In this document: piece by piece, positions 28,301 through 36,000 of the stretch
How positions within the stretch are numbered: the first letter of the stretch is position 1
How the letters are laid out: every line of letters starts with the position of its first letter
Source of the DNA: Mercenaria mercenaria
Lineage: Eukaryota; Mollusca; Bivalvia; Venerida; Veneridae
Direction: 5' to 3'
Assembly: GCF_021730395.1 (NCBI RefSeq)
Contig: NC_069367.1
Span: 5,516,501-5,580,500, forward strand
DNA length: 64,000 nucleotides
Position numbers and translations under genes: made by a program
Notes under the pieces: model-generated
What the model saw: the letters and a program-made list of their open reading frames with translations, nothing else
Told to the model about the DNA's origin: nothing
Databases searched by the model: none

Positions 28301-29638
28301 AACATAAAACTTAACCAAGAAAGATGATTTTCTAAGTCCAAAAGGGGCAATAAATCTTGCAAAAAGCAAGATGGAGTTATGTTTCTTGCTATACAGGGTC
28401 AGCTTATGATGGTGAACAAGTATTCCAAGTTTCAAAGCAATAGCTTTGATAGTTTAGGAGAAAAGCTGACCTAAACATAAAACTTAACCAGGCAACGCCG
28501 ACGCCGACAACCGCTCAAGTGATGACAATAACTCATAATTTTTTTTCAAAAAATCAGATGAGCTAAAAATCAAATTTCCATAAATTTATCACAACTTAAA
28601 GAAAAATTTACAGTCTTCACTTTAAAGTTTGTAGACCGAATTGCAAAAACTGAAGATCACTCAGTGTTGATAATGTTGCACAGAAATTATGCAAACTCAG
28701 CAGATTTTTTTTTCCAACTGTACAATGTAGGTGAGAACAACTTCACATTATTTAATATTCAAATCATTTTTTATAAACATCTAAAGTACTGTTAGAACCT
28801 GTATTGAACCTTTATTATAGAACAATTCAAGTTTTTGTGTGTACCACTATCAACAAACACCAGTCGAAACAGAACACCAGTGAATACCATAGTTACACTC
28901 CTAACAGTAACAACTACAAGGTTTTCTTTTAACGAACTGGCTATTATTAGTTCCCTACCAAAATCCCTCATCCAAGACGGGAAGAGTCACTAAGTAACCA
29001 AGACGGGAAGAGTCACTAAGTAACCAAAGTCCACAAGTGTTGTGGAATTCAAACAAAATGTAATACAAGGCCAGTGCATGTAGATATTAGACATGCTGGT
29101 TCAAGTAAATTCTATCCCAACAGCATAGACCAAAAATATTATGAACATGACTGCTATCCAAATAAAACATGCTTATGAACTTAAATCATAAACCATGAAG
29201 TATATACTTACATTGTGCTATGGGTAAGAGCAAGTTATGTAAAAATCTTTTTAACATGCAAGTTAATCTTTAAGCAAGCGAAAATCATGCATACATACCT
29301 AAATCAGACAGAGAACTGGCTCTAGAATTACTTTGAGAATCACTTCTAAAATCAGATTTAGAATTTGTCCTAGAATCTCCAAGACTAGACTCGCTTAAAA
29401 ACTCTGCCCCAGAATCAGTTTTATAACACTCCAGTGCCGACAGTCTCTCAATGCTGCCCTGTCGTGACCCGCGCAGCGACCCCTGGGGCTCGGACTTTGG
29501 TGTGCTAGCCGCAAGTTCTTTCTGACGTACTTCTAACACAGAAATGAAATCATTGATTTCATTCACAATATCAACAAATTCATCAGAAAATTCAGTACTT
29601 GGGTGGTTCTTAAGGTTTTGTTTTCTGTAATTTTCCAT
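4314..29638 (-). CDS. ARHGEF7: PIX-family Rho GEF (ARHGEF6/7-like), N-terminal part: SH3 plus DH
   Basis: Ten exons join in frame to 477 codons: 29638-29299, 22630-22365, 16973-16850, 11662-11556, 10997-10903, 9991-9896, 8626-8504, 5910-5772, 5092-5033 and 4394-4314. Every junction has AG/GT borders and matching phase. Residues about 189-242 are an SH3 domain (ALHNF, then GGWWEGT and WFPSNYV), the class that in PIX proteins binds PAK kinases. Residues about 277-460 follow the PIX DH domain ([67 protein letters not shown]), which exchanges GDP for GTP on Rac/Cdc42. PIX proteins work with GIT and PAK at focal adhesions. The PH domain, GIT-binding region and C terminus are not seen on this strand and should lie left of base 1. 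No calponin-homology domain precedes the start. Family assignment is strong; the alpha versus beta label is not meaningful in molluscs. Confidence 0.93.
4377..4585 (-). repeat. Partial tandem duplication of PIX exon 10 acceptor
   Basis: The segment 4377-4450 (polypyrimidine tract, acceptor and first codons of exon 10) recurs at 4514-4585 with about 85 percent identity by eye. In the upstream copy the acceptor AG has become AA, so it should be silent. A SINE-like sequence follows directly at 4586. Confidence 0.75.
4586..4790 (-). repeat. SINE, tRNA-headed family A (diverged)
   Basis: Matches the copies at 8928, 19886 and 20304: CCTGGATTCAGTACCAGTAC body and a tRNA-like head near 4720-4790 with B-box-like TTGGGATCAAACTC. 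Orientation minus, diverged. Confidence 0.6.
5033..5092 (-). CDS. ARHGEF7: PIX exon 9 (DH)
   Basis: A 60-bp, phase 0-0 exon with acceptor TTTGCAG and donor GCA|GTAAGT. It encodes 20 residues ([20 protein letters not shown]) that align with DYHTDRQDIQKSMAAFKNLS of vertebrate beta-PIX. It is too short to stand out as an ORF and is called from splice sites plus homology. Confidence 0.9.
5330..5444 (-). repeat. Diverged fragment of TTAACCCT MITE
   Basis: Right end CACTTGCCGCCAACAGGCGA then TTAA matches the family's terminal sequence; the middle has the GCAGGCTGATCTTGGTC block. The other end is lost. Confidence 0.5.
5772..5910 (-). CDS. ARHGEF7: PIX exon 8 (DH conserved region 3)
   Basis: Acceptor TTTTTTGCAG, donor GAG|GTAAAA; 139 bp ending in phase 0. 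It encodes [16 protein letters not shown], then [19 protein letters not shown] and KELERHIE. The [11 protein letters not shown] block corresponds to the most conserved helix of DH domains (L-x-K-P-x-Q-R-x-x-x-Y), with PIX-typical replacements. Confidence 0.96.
6078..7709 (+). mobile_element. Modular AACAAGGGCACC element, interrupted by another element
   Basis: Starts AACAAGGGCACC with a CACCGCATACAGGTG hairpin, has modules with CATAATTTTGACAAAATGC, and ends TCAAGTGATGACAATATC...ATCAGACGAACTAAAAA. The family relative at 27595-28569 is uninterrupted and shows that 6481-7638 is an insertion. Confidence 0.75.
6481..7638 (+). mobile_element. Modular AACAAGAGCTGTC element nested in the previous one
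   Basis: Begins AACAAGAGCTGTC with the CTGTCCGTAAGACAG hairpin and ends with a hairpin ACTATTCTTTGAATAGT then CGAGCTAAAAA. The body has three units of about 300-340 bp (CAAAAGGGGGCATAATTTG anchors). The minus-strand open frames here are repeat by-products, not genes. Confidence 0.8.
7710..8503. other. PIX intron sequence, no gene seen
   Basis: Contains fragments of bivalve modular repeats (for example CTTCATGAAAAATTG near 7805 and TCATGAGAAGGAAC near 7963). No other structure recognised. Confidence 0.5.
8504..8626 (-). CDS. ARHGEF7: PIX exon 7 (DH)
   Basis: Acceptor TTTTCAG, donor AG|GTGAGA; 123 bp. It encodes [20 protein letters not shown] and then [21 protein letters not shown], matching the AQQRVGGCFL and LYLTYCANHPSAVNVL blocks of vertebrate PIX. 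The YCANHP signature makes the family call secure. Confidence 0.95.
8928..9197 (-). repeat. SINE, tRNA-headed family A
   Basis: The head at the right end reads, on the minus strand, a tRNA-like A box (CTTAGTTCATTAGGGAGAGT) and B-box-like GGTTACGAG; the body is shared with 20304-20575. Ends in AAACA-type repeats on the left. Confidence 0.65.
9896..9991 (-). CDS. ARHGEF7: PIX exon 6 (DH)
   Basis: Acceptor TTTCTTGCAG, donor AA|GTAAGT; 96 bp. It encodes a short Ser-rich loop then [18 protein letters not shown] and LVSLEEC, aligned with vertebrate LMGNLEEICSFQQMLVQSLEEC. Phase 2 at both ends agrees with exons 5 and 7. Confidence 0.92.
10650..10945 (-). repeat. Tandem copies of PIX exon 5 end plus splice donor
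   Basis: A unit of roughly 45-50 bp, containing the coding end of exon 5 (codons for YIRPIISSE), the donor and a few intron bases, is repeated about five times downstream of the true donor with growing divergence. Recognisable anchors on the plus strand are ACTTACATTTCCGAGCTGAT (10897-10916) and diverged relatives near 10701, 10762, 10808 and 10858. Some copies keep a GT at the donor position. Confidence 0.7.
10903..10997 (-). CDS. ARHGEF7: PIX exon 5 (DH helix 1)
   Basis: Acceptor AATTTTCAG, donor AT|GTAAGT; 95 bp leaving phase 2. It encodes [16 protein letters not shown] and then [15 protein letters not shown], matching the first conserved DH helix (CR1) where the Glu of ETE contacts the GTPase switch. 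The last part of this exon with its donor is repeated several times in the following intron (see 10650-10945). Confidence 0.92.
11341..11397. repeat. Fragment of TTCGTGG MITE
   Basis: Matches the terminal part of the 15801-16012 element (ACAAATATTAATGGTTTCACAGTA). Confidence 0.6.
11556..11662 (-). CDS. ARHGEF7: PIX exon 4 (SH3-DH linker and start of DH)
   Basis: Acceptor ATTTTTCAG, donor GTG|GTAAGT; 107 bp, entering phase 1 and leaving phase 0. It encodes residues 244-279: a Gly-rich linker ([20 protein letters not shown]) followed by ESMQYYHNV, equivalent to the SYYNV that opens the PIX DH domain. Confidence 0.9.
12213..12416 (+). mobile_element. TTAACCCT MITE copy
   Basis: About 205 bp with the shared core TTCTGCCTTTGCGACCAGTG and CTATTCAGTCAGTA, right TIR GGCAGGGTAAGGGTTA. 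Other copies: 13111 (inverted), 19112, 26946, 48894. Confidence 0.75.
12591..12610 (+). other. G-quadruplex-prone run
   Basis: GGGAGGTGGGGTGGGGGGGG offers four G-tracts with short loops on the plus strand, inside a PIX intron. Confidence 0.4.
13111..13296 (-). mobile_element. TTAACCCT MITE copy (inverted)
   Basis: Starts TTAACCCTCACCCTGCTAAA and carries the same core in reverse complement. Confidence 0.75.
13320..13445 (-). repeat. SINE, tRNA-headed family B
   Basis: On the minus strand GGCCTCTGGCCGAATGGTTA is a Leu/Ser-tRNA-like A box and GTGGGTTTGAAAC a B box, followed by a core with TTCATCTGGCTTGCTGAAGG. The head does not fold to a proper acceptor stem, so this is a SINE and not a tRNA gene. 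Confidence 0.7.
14051..15138 (+). mobile_element. Modular AACAAGAGCTGTC element with six 157-bp units
   Basis: Begins AACAAGAGCTGTC with a loose hairpin (GTCTCCATAGGATGAC) and ends at hairpin GCCTCCCTTCGGGGGC. Units of about 157 bp carry GGACCGGACACGCCCATCAA at about 14236, 14406, 14563, 14720 and 14877. A CAGACCGACAGACTGA microsatellite precedes the right end. Confidence 0.8.
15196..15590. repeat. Minisatellite, about 28-33 bp unit
   Basis: More than ten degenerate copies of a unit like GCACTAGGTTTGTTTACTAG. Contained in a PIX intron; no coding potential. Confidence 0.75.
15801..16012 (+). mobile_element. TTCGTGG MITE, full copy
   Basis: Terminal inverted repeats CTACTGTAAAATCATTAA and TTAATGATTTCACAGTAG, internal TTCGTGG/CCACGAA repeats. 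212 bp, non-coding. Confidence 0.8.
16241..16819 (-). mobile_element. pogo-like DNA transposon remnant with TA target sites
   Basis: TIRs CAGTCGAAACTCGGTATCTC and GAGATACCGAGTTTCGACTG are flanked on each side by TA (16239-16240 and 16820-16821). On the minus strand an ATG at 16557 opens [20 protein letters not shown] then DSKTFE, which resembles the N terminus of pogo/Tigger (CENP-B type) transposases; the DNA-binding and DDE parts are absent. 579 bp, internally deleted. Family named from TIR start, TA duplication and this N terminus. Confidence 0.65.
16850..16973 (-). CDS. ARHGEF7: PIX exon 3 (body of SH3 domain)
   Basis: Acceptor TTTTGCAG, donor G|GTAAAA. It encodes residues 203-243 with the hallmark SH3 features: KGD, the double tryptophan GGWWEG (221-222), [11 protein letters not shown] with the P-x-x-Y ligand-pocket residues (234-237). 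The match to vertebrate PIX SH3 is close along its whole length. A pogo-like element ends only about 30 bp past the donor. Confidence 0.95.
18295..18720. repeat. Minisatellite, 42-bp unit, ten copies
   Basis: Unit of about 42 bp (GTTTTGAAAATACTCTTCAA plus ATTAAAGTCAGTTTCACACAA) repeated about ten times with one 6-bp and one 6-bp insertion. Because 42 is a multiple of three and the unit has no stop in two frames, both strands show long open frames with 14-residue repeats (minus [14 protein letters not shown]). Treated as non-coding. Confidence 0.85.
19112..19323 (+). mobile_element. TTAACCCT MITE, full copy
   Basis: TIRs TTAACCTTTAGCCTTGCT and AGCAGGCTAAAGGTTAA, length 212 bp. Confidence 0.85.
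19458..19697. mobile_element. Palindromic (fold-back) MITE
   Basis: Ends ATGAGCCGTGCCATGAGGAA and GCGCGGCTCA, arms of about 100 bp pair (AGCATGGATCCAGACCAGCC with its reverse complement) around a short centre TATAGCAACTAGAG. A second copy lies at 50472-50678. Confidence 0.8.
19886..20116 (-). repeat. SINE, tRNA-headed family A
   Basis: Minus strand head GCCTGCTTAGCTCACTAGGA with AGAGAGC is an A box; GGAGTTCAATCCCTGG is a B box. Body as in the next copy. Confidence 0.75.
20304..20576 (-). repeat. SINE, tRNA-headed family A (best copy)
   Basis: Minus strand: CCAGCTTAGCTCAATAGGGA, GAGCGC, then GTGAGTTTGATCCCCG form clear A and B boxes of a tRNA-derived promoter; the left end is (AAACA)n, the 3' tail. 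About 270 bp. Confidence 0.8.
20577..21640. other. PIX intron sequence, no gene seen
   Basis: Unique-looking AT-rich sequence; nothing recognised. Confidence 0.5.
21640..21998 (+). mobile_element. Short hairpin-ended modular element
   Basis: Has the repeat CCCCATTGAAAAAT...TCTAGTTTCTC twice, a GACAGACAGACAGAC run and ends in a long hairpin ATGTCTCCCACACCAC/GTGTGGTGGGAGACAT, the same arrangement as the other modular elements. Confidence 0.65.
22365..22630 (-). CDS. ARHGEF7: PIX exon 2 (proline-rich linker and first strand of SH3)
   Basis: Acceptor TTTTCAG and donor GAG|GTAAGA; 266 bp entering in phase 1 and leaving in phase 0. The first part is a low-complexity linker with an Ala-Thr run and proline-rich stretches ([11 protein letters not shown]) that could themselves be SH3 ligands. 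It ends [16 protein letters not shown], the start of the SH3 fold (ALYDF-type motif and acidic RT loop), which continues directly in exon 3 as LCYSKGD. The local GC content is clearly higher than in the flanking introns, as expected for coding sequence. Confidence 0.93.
22631..24338. other. PIX intron sequence, very AT-rich, no gene seen
   Basis: Includes long AT tracts (23090-23520) and a T-run at 23612-23628. Nothing recognised. Confidence 0.5.
24339..24676. mobile_element. MITE with TTAA target duplication
   Basis: TIRs AGGTCCATTACTAAGGGAAA and (reverse complement) AGGTCCAATACTAAGGAAAG, flanked by TTAA at 24335-24338 and 24677-24680. A TTAA duplication is typical of piggyBac-like elements, but the TIR does not start with CCC, so the superfamily is left open. 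Confidence 0.7.
25880..26395. repeat. Minisatellite grown from TTCGTGG MITE sequence
   Basis: About fifteen copies of a 32-35 bp unit (GTGGAAGACTAATTTTTGTG plus GATTTTGTGTTT). The unit is the subterminal MITE motif (GTGG..CTAATTTTCGTGG), so an element end seems to have been amplified in tandem. Confidence 0.8.
26946..27210 (+). mobile_element. TTAACCCT MITE copy carrying a 100-bp insertion
   Basis: Left TIR TTAACCCTTAGCTTG and core are present; about 27041-27149 is foreign to the family consensus, after which GCTATTCAGTCAGTTAATTT resumes. The right TIR is lost. Confidence 0.65.
27595..28569 (+). mobile_element. Modular AACAAGAGCACC element with a 307-bp internal duplication
   Basis: Begins AACAAGAGCACCGCCTTGCG with a CACCG/CGGGTG hairpin, has three to four modules of about 160 bp (AAGTCCAAAAGGGGC anchors) and ends ATCAGATGAGCTAAAAAT. 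The first about 307 bp together with 28 bp of left flank (CTTACCATAGTACTTACCGC) are present twice, at 27567 and 27874. Confidence 0.8.
28974..29027. repeat. Two 27-bp tandem copies
   Basis: AAGACGGGAAGAGTCACTAA-type unit occurs twice in a row. Confidence 0.8.
29299..29638 (-). CDS. ARHGEF7: PIX exon 1 (start codon, Ser-rich N terminus)
   Basis: The ATG at 29638-29636 has an in-frame TAA four codons upstream, so this is the first available start in the exon. It encodes 113 residues plus one base: an acidic/hydrophobic helix-like opening ([10 protein letters not shown], then [17 protein letters not shown]) followed by a Ser/Asp/Arg-rich tail with many S-x-S steps, which looks disordered and phosphorylatable. 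The donor is G|GTATGT. The vertebrate long forms start with a calponin-homology domain; this exon has none, so it resembles an alternative promoter/short-form start. That the first intron is about 6.7 kb fits a 5' intron. The coding call rests on phase match with exon 2 and protein-like composition. Confidence 0.8.
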
Positions 29639-30741
29639 TTTGACACCTTAACACATATCAACATCTAAATCTTCAAAGACAAGAGGTGTGTATCACAAAA
29701 GGAACTTTTTGGATTTAAGCTTGCACTAAAATAACAGCATATATATTTATCTTTATATATGCCTCTTCTGAACACAAAACTTAAATCACTCCTATGTATT
29801 CAAATTAAAAACAGATACTGTGATGTATTTCAAAGACGTCTAATTCACAAAATGCATCTTCCCCTGCAAAAAATAGATCTTCCAATTTTCAGAGTCTGCA
29901 AATTACATAACAAAGAGGTGCTGAGCTAGAAAACAGCTGTTTCAATAACTCCCAATAATTTTCCGAACCATTTCCATAGAAACTGAATCCTGAATGAGCT
30001 TATTTTAAGAAACTCACACTTAAAAAAGTTTGTATGTGCTGAAACTGATTTGCTTTCTAATTACTTCCAAAGCAATTAACTTAACACGAATCTAAAAAAA
30101 AAATCCAAAGCAACCAAACATATCACAGAATAAAAAAAATAAATTCCAAAGCAATTTTAACACTGATATATTATGAAGCAGTTGCATTTATACATCCAAA
30201 TGAACTTCTTTTGCATAAAAGTAACACTGAATGTGAAAACATTACTTTTCTCAATGATAATTGCTGGAATTCCATATAAATGATCTCCACTTAATGCGTT
30301 TCCTGCTACTTAACATTAAAGCACTTTATGTAGTTCATATATTTATGCATAAACAAAAATATATGTATTTTCCTGTTGTCAAAGAAAATCCAAATTGGGT
30401 TTCTATTACCCTGGGGTCAACAACTTGTAACGAAAATAAAAAATCTGCCACTGAGTCTGTGTCTAAAAATAGTAACACAAGTCTATGACTGGTTCCACAA
30501 TTTTCTTTGATTTCAATCACCAGTCTACAGAAACAAACACTTTTTATCTCACTTCTAAAAATGCTCTCCTTCCAATCAACATAACTCCTACACAGTATTT
30601 CCAAGAAAAAAAACAACCTTTTTCAAAACCATTAAACTCTATTAAACTTCATTTTTCTCTCAAAAAAACACCAGATAAATGATTTTGAAGAGGTATACAT
30701 ATTCCACCCAGTAACAGGTTTATATTGGAACTGGCTGGCAG

Positions 30742-30762
30742 CTTATCAGAGCCTCTGATAAG
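30742..30762. promoter_or_regulatory. Perfect palindromic double GATA site
   Basis: CTTATCAGA, three bases, TCTGATAAG: two GATA-factor motifs in a perfect 9-bp inverted repeat about 1.1 kb upstream of PIX exon 1. Function is inferred only. Confidence 0.3.
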
Positions 30763-30946
30763 AGAGAAAACTCATAATCTATGGAATCAGCAGCCGAGTA
30801 TATTTTCTGAGGTAATGGCTAATACATGCACCAGCTGGAGGGTATAATTACTGGAAAATCACTCAGGTTTGAGTCTGAAACAATTTGGGGGGAAAATAAT
30901 CGATACACATGTACTCTTGACAGTGAAACCTTCCTTTACAGGATTA

Positions 30947-31009
30947 ATTAACCCTTACTTTTGTCCTAGTATTAATTCTGTATTCTGCTAGAAAAGGGTT
31001 AAGTCTGGG
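30947..31009. repeat. Deleted remnant of TTAACCCT MITE
   Basis: Ends TTAACCCTT and AAGGGTTAA with only about 45 bp between. Confidence 0.5.
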
Positions 31010-31036
31010 AAATAGCACCAAAAATACTATGTTATA

Positions 31037-31582
31037 GGAGAGATCGCCCTGAGGTCACACATTATCATCTGTTTATCTGGTGGTGGGCAAAACAAATGTT
31101 TTTACATTTTTTAATTGTGTATTGGATCAGAATATTTCATTCTTAATTTAATACTTTTTTGCTCATTAATTTTATTGATTTTCAAAATTCAAAATGTTTT
31201 GAAACACTTACAATTTTCATATTTTCGTATTCAAATATCATTTCTAAATGATTAACTGTTTTAAATGACATATTTATTTAATAGTACGTGTCATAATGAT
31301 GTTCAAAACTTTTAGAAAAACACTAAGTTAAGCATTCATAATTAATCCATTTTACTTCGAAATAATAATTAATAGTAATCAATAAATTGCTTGTTTTATA
31401 AATTTTCCATTGATCAAAAAATTATTTATTTCATTTGCGTTTTAAGAAAGTTTAGACCATTAGAAAAACATCACTGTTTACAAAAAATATGGATGTTCCG
31501 CGCCTGCCCACCTGATTGCTGTCTTACCAGTTCCATAAACTGAAAATACAACAGATTTGTGTACAAACAGGATCCCTCCTAT
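31037..31582 (-). mobile_element. GGAGAGATCG MITE, copy 1 (inverted to copy 2)
   Basis: Left end GGAGAGATCGCCCTGAGGTC, right end GGATCCCTCC. Along its whole length it matches the reverse complement of 59767-60298 at roughly 80 percent (for example AAACAGTGATGTTTTTCTAA on the minus strand). Confidence 0.8.
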
Positions 31583-33057
31583 AGACGAGTTTATGAAGTG
31601 AATTCTTCATGAAAAAGAAACCGATAGGGAGTGACTGACTGAGGTTTCTCTTTCTCCAAGAATTCTCTTCATGGACTCTATCTTACATAGTGAGAAATCT
31701 AAATTTGAACAATCAGAATTGCTGAGTCAGTCGTGTCGACACTCTTCAGCATGTAGAGCTGTTCTTCGAAAATTACTGCTACAGTCACATTAGTCTTCAA
31801 GGATAAGAAGCCACTTTTTTTGAAAAATAACTTAATTCTGATTGGTCAAGAAAGTAGGTTGCACACTATTTATATGCTAGGTTTTTACAAAAGAATTTAA
31901 AGACTCATAAGGCCTTTGTTTATAACGTGACTGCCGCATGTTTCATTATGAACATGAAATATATTAATTTCTTGTTCAATCCTATTTTCGGTAACTGTTT
32001 TCTCTATCACATATTTAATAATTTTTCAAACATTTGAATACTGATTTACACAGCAGGAAGTTTTTTCTTACCTCCCTTTATGACTCAGAGCAAGTCCATG
32101 TGCATTATTGAATAGTAGTGCTTTTCTGACCATGTACATGACATTGTAGAATGATTGTACTTATGCAAAACATCTGAAGAAAACTTGTTTGTAGGAAATG
32201 ACCTTACAAATTTTACTCTTAATCATCTTTATGAATAAAAGATCTAAATCGTAACCAACTGAGGATTTGGATAAAATTCCACCAACAGAAAATATATGTC
32301 ATATGAAGGAAATCGCAACCAACTGAGGATTTGGATAAAATTCCATCAACAGAAAATATCATGTCATATGAAGGAAAATCTGTGTCTTTTTGGGTGTTTT
32401 TCAGACTCAAATTCGGCCCCAAACTCAATGGCAAATAGTATGGGTTTTTTTTTTCCCCCAAATTTCAAAGATAAAATTCCCAAAGTTAAACTTTTCAACC
32501 AAGACCTTAAACATTTGAAACACAAGATAGTATGCTAACTTAATTATTGCATTTATGACCATTTCTAAAAATAGGTCCATATTTTGAAAGAAAAAATTCA
32601 AACAACATCAAATCATAGAAAGAAAGAGTTGTTTATCATGAAAACTGAACAGTATATAAAACATAATTATACATATTACATTACTCTACAAAATGACATT
32701 TCAATTTATTGATGTATGCACTGAACTCCAGAAAAGGACTGAATAAAACGGTCACATTTTTGGACAGTTCAATTTAACCCCTTTTAAAATTTAACTCACC
32801 ATTTTCAAAGAACTGTTACATATTTTAATTTTGATGCATTTGCAATAATGTCCCAGTGCTGAAATTTCACATAACTATATTTAATGTGGTTTTCAGCATT
32901 CATTTATTTTCACCTTAAAGGGGGAAAAACTTTTTGAGAATATCTTGCGGTAAGTATCCAGACCTACAGGACTGATTGTTGGTAATGATGCTGTTGGGTT
33001 TTCAACTATTTCTGTAATTTGGTGATGTAGTGCTAAACCTTAAATGTAACATTTAGT
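31583..33057. other. Intergenic sequence with one tandem duplication
   Basis: A unit of about 64-66 bp (AACCAACTGAGGATTTGGAT) is present twice at 32245-32372. Otherwise nothing recognised. Confidence 0.55.
31720..31729 (+). promoter_or_regulatory. AP-1/antioxidant-response-like site
   Basis: TGCTGAGTCA, reverse complement TGACTCAGCA, fits the NF-E2/ARE consensus. About 2.1 kb upstream of PIX exon 1. A 10-bp match can arise by chance. Confidence 0.2.
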
Positions 33058-36000
33058 AACAAGAGTTGTCACAGGAGACAACGCGCTTGACTATTTTGAT
33101 GCTGGATAGTGAAACTGGGCACATCTGAGGAAGCTGGAGCTGTCACTGAAGAGTTTAATGCCTCCAATGGTGGATGAAGATATTGCACAATACCTTGAGT
33201 CTAGGTCCAAAATATGAAGTAATAAGAGAGGTAAAGATAAAGTGTATCAAAACACTATTATAAGTATAATTCTAAGCAAAAAGGGGGTATAATTCATAAA
33301 ATATTGGTGTCAGAGTTATGCACCTTGTGTCATATGATGTGTGTTATGATGTGGAACAACTTCTTCAAGTTTGAATCAAATTCATTTCTTTATAACTGAG
33401 ATGTAGTGAAAATGCATCAAAATTAATATAAAACTCTTTAAGTAAAAAGGGTGCATAATTCATGAAAAATTGGTGCAAGAGTTATGAACCTTGTGTCAAA
33501 TGATGTGGTTGGTAAGGTGGAACAACAGTTATTATTTTAAGTTTGAATCAAATCCATTTAGTAATAACTGAGATGAAGTGAAAGTGCACCAAAACTGTAA
33601 CCTGAAATTTTAAGTACATGTATAAAGGGGGAGGGGCGTATTCATGAAATATTGGTGCCAGAGCTATGACCGTTGTGCCATATGATGTGGGTGATGATGA
33701 GGAACAACAACATGTATTTTAAGTTTGACGCAAATCCATCAAGTAATAATCGGCATAAAGTGGAAGTACCTGAAATTTTACTTACAAGGGGAATAACTCA
33801 TAAAATACTAGTGTCACAGTTATGCCTCTTGTGTCAAATTATGTAGGTAGTGAATATGTTCAATTATTTCAAGTTTGAATCAAATCCTTTGTGAAATGAC
33901 AGAGATATAAAGAAAATAAACAAGAGGACCATGATGGTCCTGAATCGCTCACCTCTTCCCACATGAACCAGTTTTGAGTATGACGTCATTTTTTCTATAA
34001 TTTGACATAGTGACCTAGTTTTTGAGCTCATGTGACCCAGTTTTGAACTTGACCTAGATATTATCAAGATAAAAACTCTGACCAATTTTCATGAAGATCC
34101 ATTGAAAAATATGGTCTCTAGAGAGGTCACAAGGTTTTTCTATTATTTGACCTATTGACCTAGTTTTCAAAGGTACGTGACCCTGTTTTGAATTTTACCT
34201 AGATATCATCAAGGTGAACATTCTCACTAATTTTCATGAAGATCACATGAAAAAGATGGCCTCTAGAGAGGTCACAAGGTTTTTCTATTTTTATACCTAC
34301 TGGCCTAGTTTTTGACCGCATGTGACCCAGTTTGAAAATGACCTAGATATCATCAAGGTGAACATTCAGATCAATTTTCATGAAGATCCATTGAAAAATA
34401 TGGCCTCTAGAGAGGTCAAAAGATTTTAATAATTTTAGACCTACTGACCTAGTTTTTGATTGCAGTTGACCCAGTTTCAAACTTGACCTAGATATCATCA
34501 AGATGAACATTCAGACCAACTTTCATACAGATCCCATGAAAAGTATGGCCTCTAGAGAGGTCACAAGGTTTTTTTTATTATTTGACCTACTGACCTAGTT
34601 TTTTAAGGCACGTGACCCAGTTTCAAACTTGACCTAGATATCATCAAGGTGAACACTCTGACCAATTTTCATGAAGATCCATTCAAGGGTATGGCCTCTA
34701 GAGAGGTCACAAGGTTTTTCTATTTCAAGACCTACTGATCTAGTTTTTGATCGCAGTTGACCCAGTTTCAAACTTGACCTATATATCATCAAGATTAACA
34801 TTCAGACCAACTTTCATACAGATCCCATGAAAAATATGGCCTGTAGAGAGGTCACAACGTTTTTTCATTATTTGACCTACTGACCTACTTTTTGATGACA
34901 CGTGACCCACTTTCAAACTTGACCTAGATATCATCAAGATGAACATTCTGACCAATTTTTATGGAGATCCATTCACAAGTATGGCCTCTAGAGAGGTCAC
35001 AAGGTTTTTCTATTTTTAGACCTACTGACTACTGACCTAGTTTTTGACCGCACATGACCCTGTTTCGAACTTGACCTAGATATCATCAAGATGAATATTC
35101 AGACCAACTTTCATACAGATCCCATGAAAAATATGGCCTTCAGAGAGGTCACAAGGTTTTTCTATTATTTGACCTACTGACCTAGTTTTTGATGGCACGT
35201 GACCCACTTTCGAACTTGACCTAGATATCATCAAGATGAACATTCAGACCAACTTTCATACAGATCCCATGAAAAATAATGGCCTCTAGAGAGGTCACAA
35301 GGTTTTTCTATTATTTGACCTACTAACCTAGTTTTTGACGGCACGTGACCCACTTTCAAACTTGACCTAGATATCATCAAGGTGAACATTCTGACCAATT
35401 TTCATGAAGATCTCATGAAACATGTGGCCTCTAGAGAGGTCACAAGGTTTTTCTATTTTTAGATCTACTGACCTAGTTTTTGAAGGCACGTGACCCAATT
35501 TCGAACTTGACCTAGATATCATCAAGATGAACGTTCTGACCAATTTTCATGAAGATCTTGTGAAATATATGGCCTCTAGAGAGGTCACAAGGTTTTTCTA
35601 TTTTTAGACCTACTGACCTAGTTATTGGCCGCACATGACCCAGTTTCGAATTTGACCTAGAAATCATCAAGGTGAACATTCTGACCAATTTTCATGAAGA
35701 TCCATTGAAAATTATGGCCTCTGGAGTGGTCACAAGGTTTCTCTATTTTTAGACCTACTGACCTACTTTTTGGCCGCACGTGACCCAGTTTTGAACTTGA
35801 CCTAGAATTTACCAAAATGAACATTCCGACCCATTTTCATAAAGATCCCATGAAAACTGTGACCTCTAGAGATGTCACAAGGAAAAGTTTACGCACGGAC
35901 ACACGACGGACGCTGCGCGATCACAAAAGCTCACCTTGTCACTTCGTGACAGGTGAGCTAATAAAAATGAACATTAAATTCTAAGTAAAAAGGGGGCATA

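Larger units (their letters stand above)
29639..31036. other. Region upstream of PIX exon 1
   Basis: AT-rich with no gene recognised; the promoter for the short PIX start, if real, should be here. Contains the GATA palindrome at 30742 and a 60-bp TTAACCCTT/AAGGGTTAA remnant at 30947-31009. Confidence 0.45.
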
